Below are positions 7,312 to 16,252 of a DNA stretch of 64,000 nt, piece by piece. The notes beneath the pieces were generated by a model. The model ran no database searches, was not told the DNA's origin, and was given only the letters and a program-made list of their open reading frames with translations. This DNA is from Rhizobium anhuiense. Its GTDB lineage: Bacteria; Pseudomonadota; Alphaproteobacteria; Rhizobiales; Rhizobiaceae. The first letter of the stretch is position 1; each line of letters starts with the position of its first letter. The translations under genes and the position numbers were made by a program. Location: the NCBI RefSeq assembly GCF_003985145.1, contig NZ_ML133521.1, positions 496,001 through 560,000 on the forward strand, in the 5' to 3' direction.

Positions 7312-8217
7312 TCACCCGGCTGCCGGTCGCGAGAGTTCACGAGCTAATTCCAAGAACGCTCTGACTCCGGCCGAGAGGTTTCGGCGCCCGGGATAATACA
7401 GGCAAAGCCCTGGATACGGGGGCGTCCAATCTTCCAGAATACGGATGACGCGCCCCGCCTCGATTTCCGGAAGAATGTCTTGTTCAAAAATATAGCCGAC
7501 GCCGGCACCTTCAAGCACCGCAGTCCTTGTCAGGCTGGCTTCATCAAGCGCAAGCGGTCCCCGCACATCAATCTGCACTTGCTCGCCGTCCTTCTCAAAA
7601 CGCCATCTAAACAAGGAGCCGTCCGGCAACCGAACACGAATGCATCTGTGATTGAGAAGATCAGGAGGAACCACGGGCTTGCGATGCTGCTCGAAATACT
7701 CAGGAGAACCAACCACGGCGTGTCGTTGAGGGCGGCCGAGCGAAACGGAGATCATGTCGCTGGGAACGAGGCCTGCAACCCTGACACCCAGATCGAAACC
7801 GTCCTTGACGATATCGACCATTTTTCCTTCGGTGACGATATCGATATTCATGTCGGGATAGCGGCGCAGGAACTCAAGCACGAGCGGTGAGATGATGGCG
7901 CGCGCGGCAAACGGGGCGGCGTTGATCCTTATCGTTCCGGAAGGTGTCTCGCGTTGCGAGCGTACCAGATCCAGAGCGGCATGGAGGTCCTGGAGCGATG
8001 GCGCGACCTGCTGCACAAAGATCCTGCCGGCATCTGTCAGCGACACGCTGCGCGTAGTGCGGTTGAACAATCGCACACCCAGTCCCGCCTCAAGCCTGCC
8101 TATCGTGTGGCTCAGCGCGGTCGTGGACATGCCGAGATCGATGGCGGCTGCGCGGAATGTCCCGCGCCGCGCGATCGCGGCGGCCGCTTCGAGTTCCTTC
8201 AGGCTGGCCTGTTCCAT
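7312..8217 (-). CDS. LysR family transcriptional regulator
   Basis: A 301-residue LysR-type regulator. The winged HTH occupies residues 1-60 ([20 protein letters not shown], then [31 protein letters not shown]). The substrate-binding domain follows, with [13 protein letters not shown], a hinge, and [20 protein letters not shown] near the end. It is divergently oriented from the NTF2-like/SDR gene pair starting at 8314, the usual arrangement for a LysR regulator and its target. The effector cannot be predicted. A close relative would be the PgrR/DmlR-like class with an LTDAG motif. Confidence 0.9.
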   Translation of the reverse strand: MEQASLKELEAAAAIARRGTFRAAAIDLGMSTTALSHTIGRLEAGLGVRLFNRTTRSVSLTDAGRIFVQQVAPSLQDLHAALDLVRSQRETPSGTIRINAAPFAARAIISPLVLEFLRRYPDMNIDIVTEGKMVDIVKDGFDLGVRVAGLVPSDMISVSLGRPQRHAVVGSPEYFEQHRKPVVPPDLLNHRCIRVRLPDGSLFRWRFEKDGEQVQIDVRGPLALDEASLTRTAVLEGAGVGYIFEQDILPEIEAGRVIRILEDWTPPYPGLCLYYPGRRNLSAGVRAFLELARELSRPAAG

Positions 8218-8313
8218 TGTCCCGATCTGTTCAATATCGCATGCCGGTTTATCCCACTTATTCGTGCAATGGTCGAGCGCTAACTATCGGGTCAGATCAT
8301 GAGGAGAAACAGG

Positions 8314-8637
8314 ATGGATATGCCCGATATTGTGAACAATTACTTTGACGCAGACAGCCGCAGCGACGTGGATACGCTGTTGAACACCTTTGCAATTGAA
8401 GCGGTGGTCGAGGACGAAAATGCGCGTCATCATGGCATTGTTGCAATCCGTGGATGGTGGGTGGCTGCGAAGAAGGCCACCCAATACCGTGCAGAACCCG
8501 TGGAATTCATGGTTGAAGGCGACAAGGCACTCGTCCGGGCGAGGGTGAGCGGCCACTTTCCCGGTAGCCCGGTGATGCTCACCCACGACTTCACCATCAA
8601 GGACGACAGGATCGTCAGGCTGGAGATCCGTTCATGA
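8314..8637 (+). CDS. SnoaL/NTF2-like small protein
   Basis: A 107-residue protein with the NTF2-like fold: [40 protein letters not shown], and a closing strand [15 protein letters not shown]. Such proteins are small hydrolases, isomerases or binding proteins acting beside oxidoreductases. The ATG at 8314 follows AGGAG at good distance and is preferred over the one at 8299, which precedes that site. Its stop overlaps the SDR start (ATGA), so the two are translationally coupled and likely act on the same compound. Confidence 0.75.
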   Translation: MDMPDIVNNYFDADSRSDVDTLLNTFAIEAVVEDENARHHGIVAIRGWWVAAKKATQYRAEPVEFMVEGDKALVRARVSGHFPGSPVMLTHDFTIKDDRIVRLEIRS

Positions 8638-9413
8638 CCGACTTTCTCAACCTGAGGGGCAAACGTGCCCTCATTACGGCTGGAACCAAGGGTACAGGCG
8701 CCGCGACCGTCAGACTGTTTCGGGAACTCGGCGCGCAGGTGCTGACGACAGCGCGGGCCCGCCCGAAAAACCTGCCGGAAGAATTGTTCGTCGAGGCCGA
8801 CCTGACCACCGAAGAGGGATGTGCAATCGTCGCAGAGGCCACGCGGCGGCGCCATGGCGGCGTCGACGTCATCGTCCATATGCTGGGTGGCTCTTCTGCA
8901 GCCGGAGGCGGATTTTCTGCATTGTCGGAAGACGACTGGCATAAGGAGCTGTCGCTCAACCTCTTTCCGGCCGTTCGCCTGGATCGGCAACTGGTTCCGG
9001 ACATGGTCGCTCGGGGAAACGGTGTGGTGGTGCATGTGACATCCATCCAGAGGGTTCTGCCGCTTCCGGAATCGACGACTGCCTACGCTGCAGCCAAGGC
9101 AGCACTTTCCACCTACAGCAAGGCAATGTCGAAGGAAGTGTCGCCAAAAGGTGTTCGCGTCGTTCGGGTGTCGCCAGGCTGGATCGAAACGGAAGCTTCG
9201 GTCCATCTTGCCGAGCGCCTGGCGAAGCAGGCGGGAACTGACCTTGAGGGAGGCAAAAAGATGATCATGGACGGGCTGGGCGGCATTCCGCTGGGGCGGC
9301 CGGCAAAGCCGGAAGAGGTCGCAAACCTCATTGCCTTCCTCGCCTCCGACCGCGCTGCGTCGATCACTGGTACCGAATATACAATCGATGGAGGGACAGT
9401 GCCAACAGCCTAG
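8634..9413 (+). CDS. short-chain dehydrogenase/reductase (SDR)
   Basis: A 259-residue classical SDR. The Rossmann glycine motif is atypical, [12 protein letters not shown]. The active-site Ser lies in VVVHVTSIQ and the YxxxK appears as [15 protein letters not shown], and the C-terminal [22 protein letters not shown], are classic family features. It probably reduces or oxidises a carbonyl/alcohol with NAD(P). It overlaps the NTF2-like gene by four bases and is divergent from a LysR gene that may control both. Substrate unknown. Confidence 0.88.
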   Translation: MTDFLNLRGKRALITAGTKGTGAATVRLFRELGAQVLTTARARPKNLPEELFVEADLTTEEGCAIVAEATRRRHGGVDVIVHMLGGSSAAGGGFSALSEDDWHKELSLNLFPAVRLDRQLVPDMVARGNGVVVHVTSIQRVLPLPESTTAYAAAKAALSTYSKAMSKEVSPKGVRVVRVSPGWIETEASVHLAERLAKQAGTDLEGGKKMIMDGLGGIPLGRPAKPEEVANLIAFLASDRAASITGTEYTIDGGTVPTA

Positions 9414-9433
9414 GCGCCGACATGCACGGCAAA

Positions 9434-9901
9434 TCAGGTCGGCGCATCCCACCCGCCGATCTGGGAGTAGATCGCGTTGCGCAGATAACGCACGTCGCGG
9501 TTCAGAGCGGCCAAGTCCTGCGGTGTCTGGGTCGAGGCAGCAAGCAAGGTATCGCTGAGACAGCCAGCCTTGTGCTGCAATGCCCGGCCTTCGTCGGTCA
9601 AAGCAATCAACACCTGGCGCTCGTTGCTCAGGTTTCTCGTCCTGCGCAACAGGCCGGATATCTCAAGGCGCTTTAGAAGCGGCGTCAGCGTGCTGGATTC
9701 CAGGGCAAGGGCGTTGGCAATGGCACCCACCGTCTGCCCATCTTCGCTCCACAACACATTGAGCACGAGGTACTGCGGGTACGTCAGGCCCAACTCGTCG
9801 AGAAGAGGTTTGTAGGCGCGCTGGATTGCAATTCCGGCAGTGTAAATCGCGTAGCACAGTTGGTCGTGCAGGGGGGGTGGGTCGTTATGGCGTTCGGTCA
9901 T
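9434..9901 (-). CDS. MarR/OhrR family transcriptional regulator
   Basis: A 155-residue MarR-type winged-helix repressor: LCYAIYTAGIAIQRAYKPLL, LTYPQYLVLNVLWSEDGQTV, recognition helix SSTLTPLLKRLEISGLL and wing RRTRNLSNERQVLIALTDEG. The LCYAIY block with an early Cys resembles the peroxide-sensing Cys of OhrR, but that role is inferred. The start is MTERHNDPP at 9901; an upstream in-frame start would put translation in the operator region. It is divergent from a secreted hydrolase gene across two copies of a palindromic site. Confidence 0.88.
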   Translation of the reverse strand: MTERHNDPPPLHDQLCYAIYTAGIAIQRAYKPLLDELGLTYPQYLVLNVLWSEDGQTVGAIANALALESSTLTPLLKRLEISGLLRRTRNLSNERQVLIALTDEGRALQHKAGCLSDTLLAASTQTPQDLAALNRDVRYLRNAIYSQIGGWDAPT

Positions 9902-9950
9902 TCTGAGCTCCTGTGGATCTCTATATAACCTATGCAACAGCAAAATTAAA

Positions 9951-10023
9951 TATCGCGATAAGAATTATCTTGACGCGCCATCTAAAGTCTGGCAGCTTAT
10001 GTATATCGCGATAACAGTTATCG
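9951..10023. promoter_or_regulatory. twin palindromic operators between MarR gene and hydrolase gene
   Basis: Two near-identical sites, TATCGCGATAAGAATTATC (9951-9969) and TATCGCGATAACAGTTATCG (10004-10023), start 53 bases apart, about five helical turns. Each contains GATAA-N3-TTATC. They flank the probable hydrolase promoter and suggest cooperative binding by the MarR regulator. Confidence 0.65.
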
Positions 10024-10043
10024 CAATTAACGAGGAGACAGCC

Positions 10044-10838
10044 ATGACACGCATGACCACGACCACCGTAGCCGCAATTGCTGCTGCAGCCTCACTGTCC
10101 GCAGCCGCATTGCCGGCGAACGCCGGCGACACCATTCCTCAAGACCAGTCCGTGAAAAACGTTGTGCTCGTCCACGGCGCCTTCGCCGACGGCTCTGGCT
10201 GGAAGGGTGTTTACGACATTCTCACCAAGCGTGGATATCGCGTCAGCATTGTTCAGAACCCCCTGACATCTCTCGAAGACGATGTCGCGGCTACCAAACG
10301 TGTGCTGGAACGGCAGGATGGTCCGGTCATTCTCGTTGGTCATTCCTGGGGCGGCACGGTCATCACGGAAGCTGGAATTGATGCAAAGGTTGCAGGCCTC
10401 GTTTACGTCTCGGCTCTCTCTCCTGATGCAGGCGAGACAACGGCTCAACAATACCAAGGATTTGCTCCCGCATCGGAATTCGTCATCGAGACCACGAAGG
10501 ATGGCTTTGGATATGTCAGTCCGCAAAAGTTCAAGGCTGGTTTCGCTCATGACGTCAGCGATGCGGATGTTGCGTTCATGAGGGATGCGCAAGTCCCGAT
10601 CAACATGTCAGCGTTCGGCACGAAGCTCGAACATGCTGCCTGGCACACCAAGCCCAGCTGGGCTGTGATTGCTACCGAGGATAAGGCATTCGATCAGGCC
10701 ATGCTGATCCACATGGCGGAACGCATCAAGGCGAAGATCACCAAGGTGTCAGCGAGCCACGCCCTGTTCATGACGCAGCCGACGGTGGTCGCGGATACCA
10801 TTGCTCAGGCAGCCACGGCTGTCTCAGCGAAGAAGTAA
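10044..10838 (+). CDS. secreted alpha/beta hydrolase (esterase-like)
   Basis: A 264-residue alpha/beta hydrolase with a Sec signal peptide (TTTTVAAIAAAASLSAAALP, cleavage after ANA). VVLVHGAFADGSGW forms the oxyanion region and GHSWGG carries the nucleophile Ser; SASHALFM near the end supplies the His. The pattern matches the RsbQ/salicylate-esterase-like group of small-ester hydrolases, expected in the periplasm. I used ATG 10044 (MTRMTTTT) after an AACGAGGAG site; the upstream frame would read through an operator. MarR-controlled expression is likely. A terminator-like hairpin follows. Confidence 0.85.
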   Translation: MTRMTTTTVAAIAAAASLSAAALPANAGDTIPQDQSVKNVVLVHGAFADGSGWKGVYDILTKRGYRVSIVQNPLTSLEDDVAATKRVLERQDGPVILVGHSWGGTVITEAGIDAKVAGLVYVSALSPDAGETTAQQYQGFAPASEFVIETTKDGFGYVSPQKFKAGFAHDVSDADVAFMRDAQVPINMSAFGTKLEHAAWHTKPSWAVIATEDKAFDQAMLIHMAERIKAKITKVSASHALFMTQPTVVADTIAQAATAVSAKK

Positions 10839-10853
10839 TGACAGACGCAGTTT

Positions 10854-10881
10854 CATCGGGACAGCCCGCACTGTCCCGATG
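10854..10881 (+). terminator. hairpin after the hydrolase gene
   Basis: CATCGGGACAG and CTGTCCCGATG form a perfect 11-bp stem with a six-base loop, 15 bases after the stop. No U-run follows, so it may be an attenuating or RNA-stabilising hairpin ahead of the GMC gene. Confidence 0.45.
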
Positions 10882-11021
10882 ACGACGAGCAAGGGCTGTC
10901 GAACCGAGCGGGGTCGGGCAAAGCGAGCACATAAAAGGCCGCACGATCTCGGACAAGGATCCATTGCCCGATTCCCCAACACTTTTGCAATTTTCCTCAA
11001 TCCATTCACGGAGGTAACCAC

Positions 11022-12644
11022 GTGAAGCCGAATAGTCATGACAAGAAGGCACCCGAAAATCCGCCCATTCCTCAGAGCGAGGTCGATGTTGTTTTCGACT
11101 TCATCGTCTGCGGCGCCGGGTCCAGCGGCTCCGTTGTTGCCGCACGACTGGCAGAGAATGAAAACGCAAGTGTCCTGCTGCTGGAGGCAGGCGGGGACGA
11201 TGCGGCCGAGACCGTTACAAACCCTGCGCAGTGGCCGCTCAATCTCGGCTCGGTCCGGGACTGGGGTTTTGTCGGACAACCGGCACCTGGCCTGGACGGT
11301 CGACGTCTTCCTCTCAGCATGGGCAAAGGGCTCGGTGGCGGTTCGAGCATCAATGTCATGGTGTGGGCCAGAGGACACAAGGGAGATTGGGACTACTTTG
11401 CCGCTGAAGCCGGCGATGACGCGTGGGGCTATCAGTCCATCCTCGGCTACTATCGCCGGATCGAAGATTGGCAGGGCGCTCCGGACCCAGCGCGTCGCGG
11501 CGTGGGAGGACCGGCCTACGTAGCGCAGCCGCAGGCGCCCCAACCGATCGCGGGGGCCTTGTTGAGTGCGGCATCCACTATCGGCATTCCCGTCTACGAT
11601 AGCCCGAACGGTGAAATGATGGAGGGCCCGGGCGGCGCATCTATCGCTGAGCTGCGGATCCGGGATGGCAAGCGGGAGTCTGTCTTTGGATCCTATGTCC
11701 GCCCGCTCATGTCGCGCCCAAACCTGACTGTGCTGACCGACGTACTGGTCACGCGCCTCATTTTCGATGGCAAGCGCGTGACGGGGGTCGAGGTTCTCAT
11801 CGATGCTCAGCGGCATCAATTCACGGCGCGTTGCGAAACGGTACTGTCGCTAGGCGCGATCAACACTCCGAAATTGTTGATGCAGTCCGGCATAGGTCCG
11901 GAAGATGAGCTGCAAGCCCACGGCATTCCCGTGGTTCAACACTTACCTGGCGTTGGGCGCAATCATCAGGATCATCTCGCATTCGGGTGCACGTGGGCAT
12001 ATCGAAAACCAGAAGCCGTCGGTGGTAGCGGCTGCGAAGCAAAACTCTACTGGAAAACCGACTCGCGGCTTGCGCAGCCGGACATTCTTCAGTGCCAGTT
12101 GGAGTTCGCTGTGCCGTCCCCGATCGAGACGGGCCTCGAAACACCGCAACATGGCTGGACGATGTTTAGCGGTCTCGCCCAGCCAAAAAGCCGTGGTCGA
12201 CTGCGGCTCTCCGGCCCCAATATAAATGACCCTATCCTGATCGAACCGAATTCTCTCAGCGCGCCGGAAGACATGGCGGCTGCCTTGGCTGCGGTGGAAT
12301 TGTGTCGCGAACTCGGAAACAGTGATGCCTTCTCGCCACTGGTGACAGACGAGGCGGCTCCGGGCGGGCGCGACCGATCGGGGATGATCGACTTTATCCG
12401 GCGTTCGGCCGTGACCTATTGGCATCAATCCTGCACAGCCAAAATGGGACGCGACAGCATGTCGGTGGTCGACAGCGAGCTCAAGGTCTACGGCATCGAT
12501 GGCCTGCGCATCGCAGACTCCTCGATCATGCCGCGGATCACAACTGGAAATACGATGGCACCTTGCGTTGTCATCGGAGAGCGGGCGGCTGATCTCATTC
12601 GGGCGACGCATAGCCTTCCGAACTTGAGCGGAGGACTGGCTTAG
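11022..12644 (+). CDS. GMC family FAD-dependent oxidoreductase
   Basis: A 540-residue glucose-methanol-choline oxidoreductase. The FAD-binding fold appears as DFIVCGAGSSGSVVAARL followed by VLLLEAGGDD. GKGLGGGSSINVMVWARG is the first GMC signature, LSLGAINTPKLLMQSGIG the second. The C-terminal catalytic block carries VTYWHQSC (active-site His) and GNTMAPCVVIGERAADLI. It oxidises an alcohol, perhaps a choline- or long-chain-alcohol-like substrate. The start is GTG at 11022 behind GGAGG. It follows the secreted hydrolase by about 180 bases and may use its product. Confidence 0.9.
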   Translation: MKPNSHDKKAPENPPIPQSEVDVVFDFIVCGAGSSGSVVAARLAENENASVLLLEAGGDDAAETVTNPAQWPLNLGSVRDWGFVGQPAPGLDGRRLPLSMGKGLGGGSSINVMVWARGHKGDWDYFAAEAGDDAWGYQSILGYYRRIEDWQGAPDPARRGVGGPAYVAQPQAPQPIAGALLSAASTIGIPVYDSPNGEMMEGPGGASIAELRIRDGKRESVFGSYVRPLMSRPNLTVLTDVLVTRLIFDGKRVTGVEVLIDAQRHQFTARCETVLSLGAINTPKLLMQSGIGPEDELQAHGIPVVQHLPGVGRNHQDHLAFGCTWAYRKPEAVGGSGCEAKLYWKTDSRLAQPDILQCQLEFAVPSPIETGLETPQHGWTMFSGLAQPKSRGRLRLSGPNINDPILIEPNSLSAPEDMAAALAAVELCRELGNSDAFSPLVTDEAAPGGRDRSGMIDFIRRSAVTYWHQSCTAKMGRDSMSVVDSELKVYGIDGLRIADSSIMPRITTGNTMAPCVVIGERAADLIRATHSLPNLSGGLA

Positions 12645-12673
12645 TCCATCATGAAGAGATTCATGTGAAGCTC

Positions 12674-12699
12674 GGCGGCCAGCCTAAGCGGGCCGCCGG
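12674..12699. terminator. GC-rich hairpin after GMC oxidoreductase
   Basis: CGGCGGCC and GGCCGCCG pair around a ten-base loop, about 30 bases after the stop. There is no U-tract, so termination is only a possibility. Confidence 0.3.
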
Positions 12700-12864
12700 C
12701 GTTTGCGTTAAACGGGCGACGGATCGTAATGGCTCAAGAGCTGAAACCCGCCCAGTGCGAAAACGGTTATGGCAGTCCGCCGCTTTCATCGCGTTCAATG
12801 CCCTTGCCGACGACCCTGACAGGCTGCTGCGGCTTGTGAACAGTTACTCTGTTTGTGGGATGGT

Positions 12865-13701
12865 TCAGATGTCCCGATAGCTTCCGGTGATCCACTCAGA
12901 GATGAGCTTCCCATAGGTCTCAGCTGCATCTTCCCAGACGAAGTGACCGGCCTCGATCACTTCGGCGCGGCAATGCGGCATGCGATGATTTAGAAACTGC
13001 CCGTTCGATGGCGGAACGTACGGGTCGTCCTTTCCTGAAACCACCAATGTCGGTGTCGCTATCGTCGGCAACAACTCCGCCAATCGGGGAAGGTCGCGAC
13101 GATAGGCGCGCACAAAATCCGCGACCTCGTTCCAGCGCTGCCCTTTGGAAGACGCCCGGTAATCCTCCAGAATGACCTCCGGGATGGGGCCCCGCGCCAT
13201 GGTCTTGGCCAGCTGATAGACCTGTTCGCCGCCATCCGAGCCGGCAAAGTCGTCCCTTGATGATCCTACAATTTGCCGCAACGGTTCGCCCAGAAGCTCC
13301 AGACTGATGCCACCGCTGCCGCCGACGATGCTTTCAAAGCGCTCCGGATTGCTGCTCGCAGCGAAGAGCGCCGCCAGCGTACCGACATCCGGCGCAACGA
13401 CATGCGCGCGTTCGATGCCAAGCTCATCCATCGTCCGGATGAGGAACTGACCCATCGTCTCGGGCGACATCAGATCCGGCCTGCTCTCGGACATGCCGAA
13501 GCCTGGAAGATCGACCGCCGTGACGGGACCCAAGGCGCAGATCCGAGGCCAGACGAGATTGAAGGCATAGATACTCTCGGGCCATGGCGCTGTGATCAGT
13601 ACCGGCAGACCTGTGTCCGAAGGCGACCGGACCAATCGGATCTTAAGGCCGTCGATGTCAACAAAGGAGGCAGTTCTCGGCATCAGCAATTCAGTCGTCA
13701 T
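12865..13701 (-). CDS. alpha/beta hydrolase with Asp nucleophile (dehalogenase/epoxide-hydrolase type)
   Basis: A 278-residue alpha/beta hydrolase. The nucleophile elbow reads HVVAPDVGTLAA, putting Asp where esterases have Ser. VTAVDLPGFGMSE, LVVSGKDDPYVPP (acid region) and IEAGHFVWEDAAE (catalytic His) complete the fold. Asp nucleophiles are characteristic of haloalkane dehalogenases and epoxide hydrolases, which form an alkyl-enzyme ester. It is the last gene of a minus-strand operon and its start overlaps the preceding frame (ATGA). Substrate unknown. Confidence 0.82.
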   Translation of the reverse strand: MTTELLMPRTASFVDIDGLKIRLVRSPSDTGLPVLITAPWPESIYAFNLVWPRICALGPVTAVDLPGFGMSESRPDLMSPETMGQFLIRTMDELGIERAHVVAPDVGTLAALFAASSNPERFESIVGGSGGISLELLGEPLRQIVGSSRDDFAGSDGGEQVYQLAKTMARGPIPEVILEDYRASSKGQRWNEVADFVRAYRRDLPRLAELLPTIATPTLVVSGKDDPYVPPSNGQFLNHRMPHCRAEVIEAGHFVWEDAAETYGKLISEWITGSYRDI

Positions 13702-14210
13702 AACGGAGATCCTTTTCGATGCGCTAACCCCATCCGGTCGCCTTCGTCATTGCGGACAAACAACCGTTGTGATTGCGGCCAGTGTCTGGTGGTCACGTTT
13801 TTCCTTGCTCGAGGACAGTTGCTTCGAGCAATGAGCGCGTCCTGTTCCCCGGAGCCGCCACTCACACCGACCGCTCCTGCGACGTGCCCTTCCAGTTCGA
13901 TCGGAAGGCCGCCGGGAAGGATGACATATTTGCCGGCGCAGGCATTCCCGACGGTAAAGAGACCCGCGCCCGGCTGGATCATCGGGACGAATGCGGCAGA
14001 GGACGCATGAAACGATCGAGCCGTCTCAGCCTTGCCAAAGGCCAGATCGAACGCCCCCGGCCAGGCGCCGTCCATACGCGCCATGGCGATCTGCTCTCCG
14101 CCGCGATCAAGCACGACGATGGCCACCCGGACGCCGATCTCGGTCGCCTTGGTCTCTGCGGCCATGATCGCTGCCATGGCGACGGCCAGACTGACTTCAG
14201 GAACATACAT
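13698..14210 (-). CDS. GlcG/HbpS family protein (DUF336) with odd C-terminus
   Basis: A protein of the GlcG/HbpS haem-degrading family: LAVAMAAIMAAETKATEIGV, AIVVLDRGGEQIAMARMDGA, ETARSFHAS, and the terminal GAVGVSGGSGEQDALIAR. Homologues stop about ten residues later. Here the frame continues for about 44 residues of unrelated sequence, ending RMGLAHRKGSPL. One base shift after IAR would give ATVLEQGKT and a stop, a normal end, so a one-base insertion probably extended the protein. The start MYVPEVSLA (14210) follows AAGGAAAAC. The extended frame overlaps the next start as ATGA. Confidence 0.75.
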   Translation of the reverse strand: MYVPEVSLAVAMAAIMAAETKATEIGVRVAIVVLDRGGEQIAMARMDGAWPGAFDLAFGKAETARSFHASSAAFVPMIQPGAGLFTVGNACAGKYVILPGGLPIELEGHVAGAVGVSGGSGEQDALIARSNCPRARKNVTTRHWPQSQRLFVRNDEGDRMGLAHRKGSPL

Positions 14211-14256
14211 CACGTTTTCCTTAGGGGCGGGCAGCATTGCTATCGCCGACTGGCGT

Positions 14257-14976
14257 TCAGCGCAGCGTTATGTCGGAAAGGTCGATCGACACGACGAGAG
14301 GTTCCGGAAGCGATGTCCCGTCGGCCTGACGCGGAAAAATGCGCCGTTCGGTTGGGAATTTGATCCCCGATACCGTCGTGTAGCCGTCGATGTAATGGGC
14401 ACCCGGCGTGTTGCCGGCGATTTCCACGTCGTAGTCGTGCCGTTTCAGCAGACCGTCCGCATCCACGTAAAGCGTCTGGACGGTGCTGTGGGTTGCGATT
14501 CCCTTCGGGAACGTCACCTTGAGACGCTGCCAAGTCTCCTCGTTCTCGCTCCAGTCGGAGAGCTGTTCGCTAACGACGCCAGGAGCGGCCAGAAGGAACG
14601 GCATATTGAGATAAGTCCACATGGCAATCCCGACAAAGTAGGCTAGCTGCGGGTCCGTCCACGGCGTCTCGAGCGTGTGGCCGGCGAATGAGGCGCGGGG
14701 GGCTTCCAGTTCCTCAAGCACCCGACCCGAGCTGTCCTTGATCTCAACCTTCTCGGGCCGGAACAGAGTAACCTTGCCATCGGCTCCGAACGGATGGTGG
14801 GACGCCCATTCATCGCCCAACCAGACCGTGACATTGGTCTCGCCGAGTTTGCCGCCATGGCCCTTGAGGTCCCAGAGCGCACCGCCCTGCTTCAGATGCG
14901 CAGTGAGGCCGGTGAATGTCTTCCAGGTGTCGAGGCCGCCATGGGCATCGATGATCTTCTGCGCAAGCGTGTTCAT
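14257..14976 (-). CDS. conserved hypothetical protein
   Basis: A 239-residue protein starting MNTLAQKIIDAHGGLDTW, with VTVWLGDEWASHHPFGADG, PRASFAGHTLETPWTDPQLA, AMWTYLNMPFLLA and a beta-rich second half (YVDADGLLKRHDYDVEIA, then TERRIFPRQADG). I recall close homologues across soil proteobacteria, with a LolA-like beta-sheet look but no assigned role. No signal peptide is present. It lies 33 bases after the upstream hydrolase and 46 bases before the GlcG-like gene, in the middle of a single operon. Confidence 0.75.
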   Translation of the reverse strand: MNTLAQKIIDAHGGLDTWKTFTGLTAHLKQGGALWDLKGHGGKLGETNVTVWLGDEWASHHPFGADGKVTLFRPEKVEIKDSSGRVLEELEAPRASFAGHTLETPWTDPQLAYFVGIAMWTYLNMPFLLAAPGVVSEQLSDWSENEETWQRLKVTFPKGIATHSTVQTLYVDADGLLKRHDYDVEIAGNTPGAHYIDGYTTVSGIKFPTERRIFPRQADGTSLPEPLVVSIDLSDITLR

Positions 14977-15009
14977 GAGAAGGCCCTTCGAATGGATGCG
15001 GATGAGCGT

Positions 15010-15840
15010 TCAGGCGTTAAGGAAGGTCTGGACGTGCGCGACGAAGGTGTCGGCGTATTGGAAGAGAGCGCCGTGGCCGGAGTCTGGATAGATGATCAAT
15101 GTTCCGCTGCTCATGTGCTTGAACATCTCGTAGGCGTTGACTGCCGGAAACATCGTGTCGTCGCTGCCATGCACGATAAGGGTGGGCTGGCGGATGGCCT
15201 TCAAGGCTGCGTGGTCGGCATCTTTGTTTGCACACCACGCGATGATCGCGGCCGCCTGCGGGTTGCTCACGGCATCACCGCTTTCGGGGTCGCGGCCTTG
15301 GCTGCGGGCGGCCGCGCGGTCGACAAAGGCGGAACCTGCGGCTTGGCTCGCCTTGCTCGGCGTAAAGAAGAGGGGAAGGCGCACGTCCCGGGCGTTTTTC
15401 GAAAATGCTTCTTGAACCACCTGCAGGAGATGTTCCTCACCGCCTCCGGGGGCGGAACCTGCGACAACGAGCTTCCGAACCTTGACCGCCGAACCGGCAG
15501 CGATCACCTGGGCGAGGAAGCCGCCGAGCGAGAACCCAAGAAGGTCGACTTCGGTCAGGCCAAGCGCCGCCATGAAGCTTTCGGCATCGGCAGACATCTG
15601 CTCGACGGTGTCGGGAACGTTGCCGGTGGATGTCCCCACGCCTGCATTGTTGAACACGATGACAGGCCGGTCGGCGGCAAGCGCATTGACCACGCGCGGA
15701 TCCCAGGCATCCATGGTTCCGGTAAAATGCTGCAAGAAGACAAGCGGAACGCCACTTTCTGCTCCAAGCTTGCGGTAGGCGAAGCGGATGCCGCCAGCTT
15801 GAACGTGGAGTGTCGGGGCCGTCTCGAGGGTCGTGCTCAT
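15010..15840 (-). CDS. alpha/beta hydrolase (Ser nucleophile)
   Basis: A 276-residue alpha/beta hydrolase: VPLVFLQHFTGTMDAWDP as the oxyanion region, VIVFNNAGVGTSTG, LLGFSLGGFLAQ with the nucleophile Ser, LIVHGSDDTMFP, and YPDSGHGALFQY with the catalytic His. The family includes hydrolases of ring-cleavage and peroxidase-like type. I chose MSTTLETAP (15840) as the start; the frame extends further upstream without a binding site. A damaged paralogue lies at 17552-18069 in the same operon. Substrate unknown. Confidence 0.85.
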   Translation of the reverse strand: MSTTLETAPTLHVQAGGIRFAYRKLGAESGVPLVFLQHFTGTMDAWDPRVVNALAADRPVIVFNNAGVGTSTGNVPDTVEQMSADAESFMAALGLTEVDLLGFSLGGFLAQVIAAGSAVKVRKLVVAGSAPGGGEEHLLQVVQEAFSKNARDVRLPLFFTPSKASQAAGSAFVDRAAARSQGRDPESGDAVSNPQAAAIIAWCANKDADHAALKAIRQPTLIVHGSDDTMFPAVNAYEMFKHMSSGTLIIYPDSGHGALFQYADTFVAHVQTFLNA

Positions 15841-15984
15841 GATCAGTTCCTTTGCGTCATCCGTTGCTGGATGTGTGTTCGTAGAGGATAGGTTTTGGCA
15901 GGCCTGTTCAGAATGACGTAAAGACTGCAATTCAGGACGTGCCTGGCGATACGGCCGCCAGCACATCGAGAAGCACGAAAGTCG

Positions 15985-16140
15985 TCACTTGTGCATCGCC
16001 TGCAGGGCCGAGGTGTTGAGGCTGCCGACGGCGGCATAGGGGTTGGGAACCATGCCGATGGACTTGCGGGTCGCGGCAAAGACATCGGCTGTTTCGCCGG
16101 TCGCAGCGGTGGCGGCCGGAGTGTCGATACGAGGGGTCAT
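15985..16140 (-). pseudogene. truncated AhpD/carboxymuconolactone-decarboxylase-like gene
   Basis: The frame starts MTPRIDTPAATAATG and runs through FAATRKSIGMVPNPYAAVGS to a stop after 51 codons. This is the N-terminal third of the alkylhydroperoxidase-like CMD family; the part with the catalytic CxxC (usually near residue 80) is missing. Downstream bases show no continuation in other frames that I can follow. The start lies after GGAGCAATCCT. Called a 3'-truncated pseudogene. Confidence 0.6.
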
Positions 16141-16252
16141 AGGATTGCTCCTTTCGAGCTGTTTCCGTGGCGAAATGATCGCCGGTGGGCGAGGGGATGA
16201 GGATGTGGCGATTGCTGTGACAGGAGGAAAGCGTCCGATCTGTCGATCGCAG

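Noticed and set aside
8430-9452. 340-codon minus-strand ORF opposite the SDR gene
   Set aside because: Antisense shadow of a gene with complete SDR motifs.
10824-11819. 331-codon minus-strand ORF opposite the GMC oxidoreductase
   Set aside because: Overlaps the FAD-binding part of a clear gene; no own motifs.
14794-15891. 365-codon plus-strand ORF opposite the hydrolase at 15010
   Set aside because: The minus strand encodes full hydrolase motifs; the plus frame has none.
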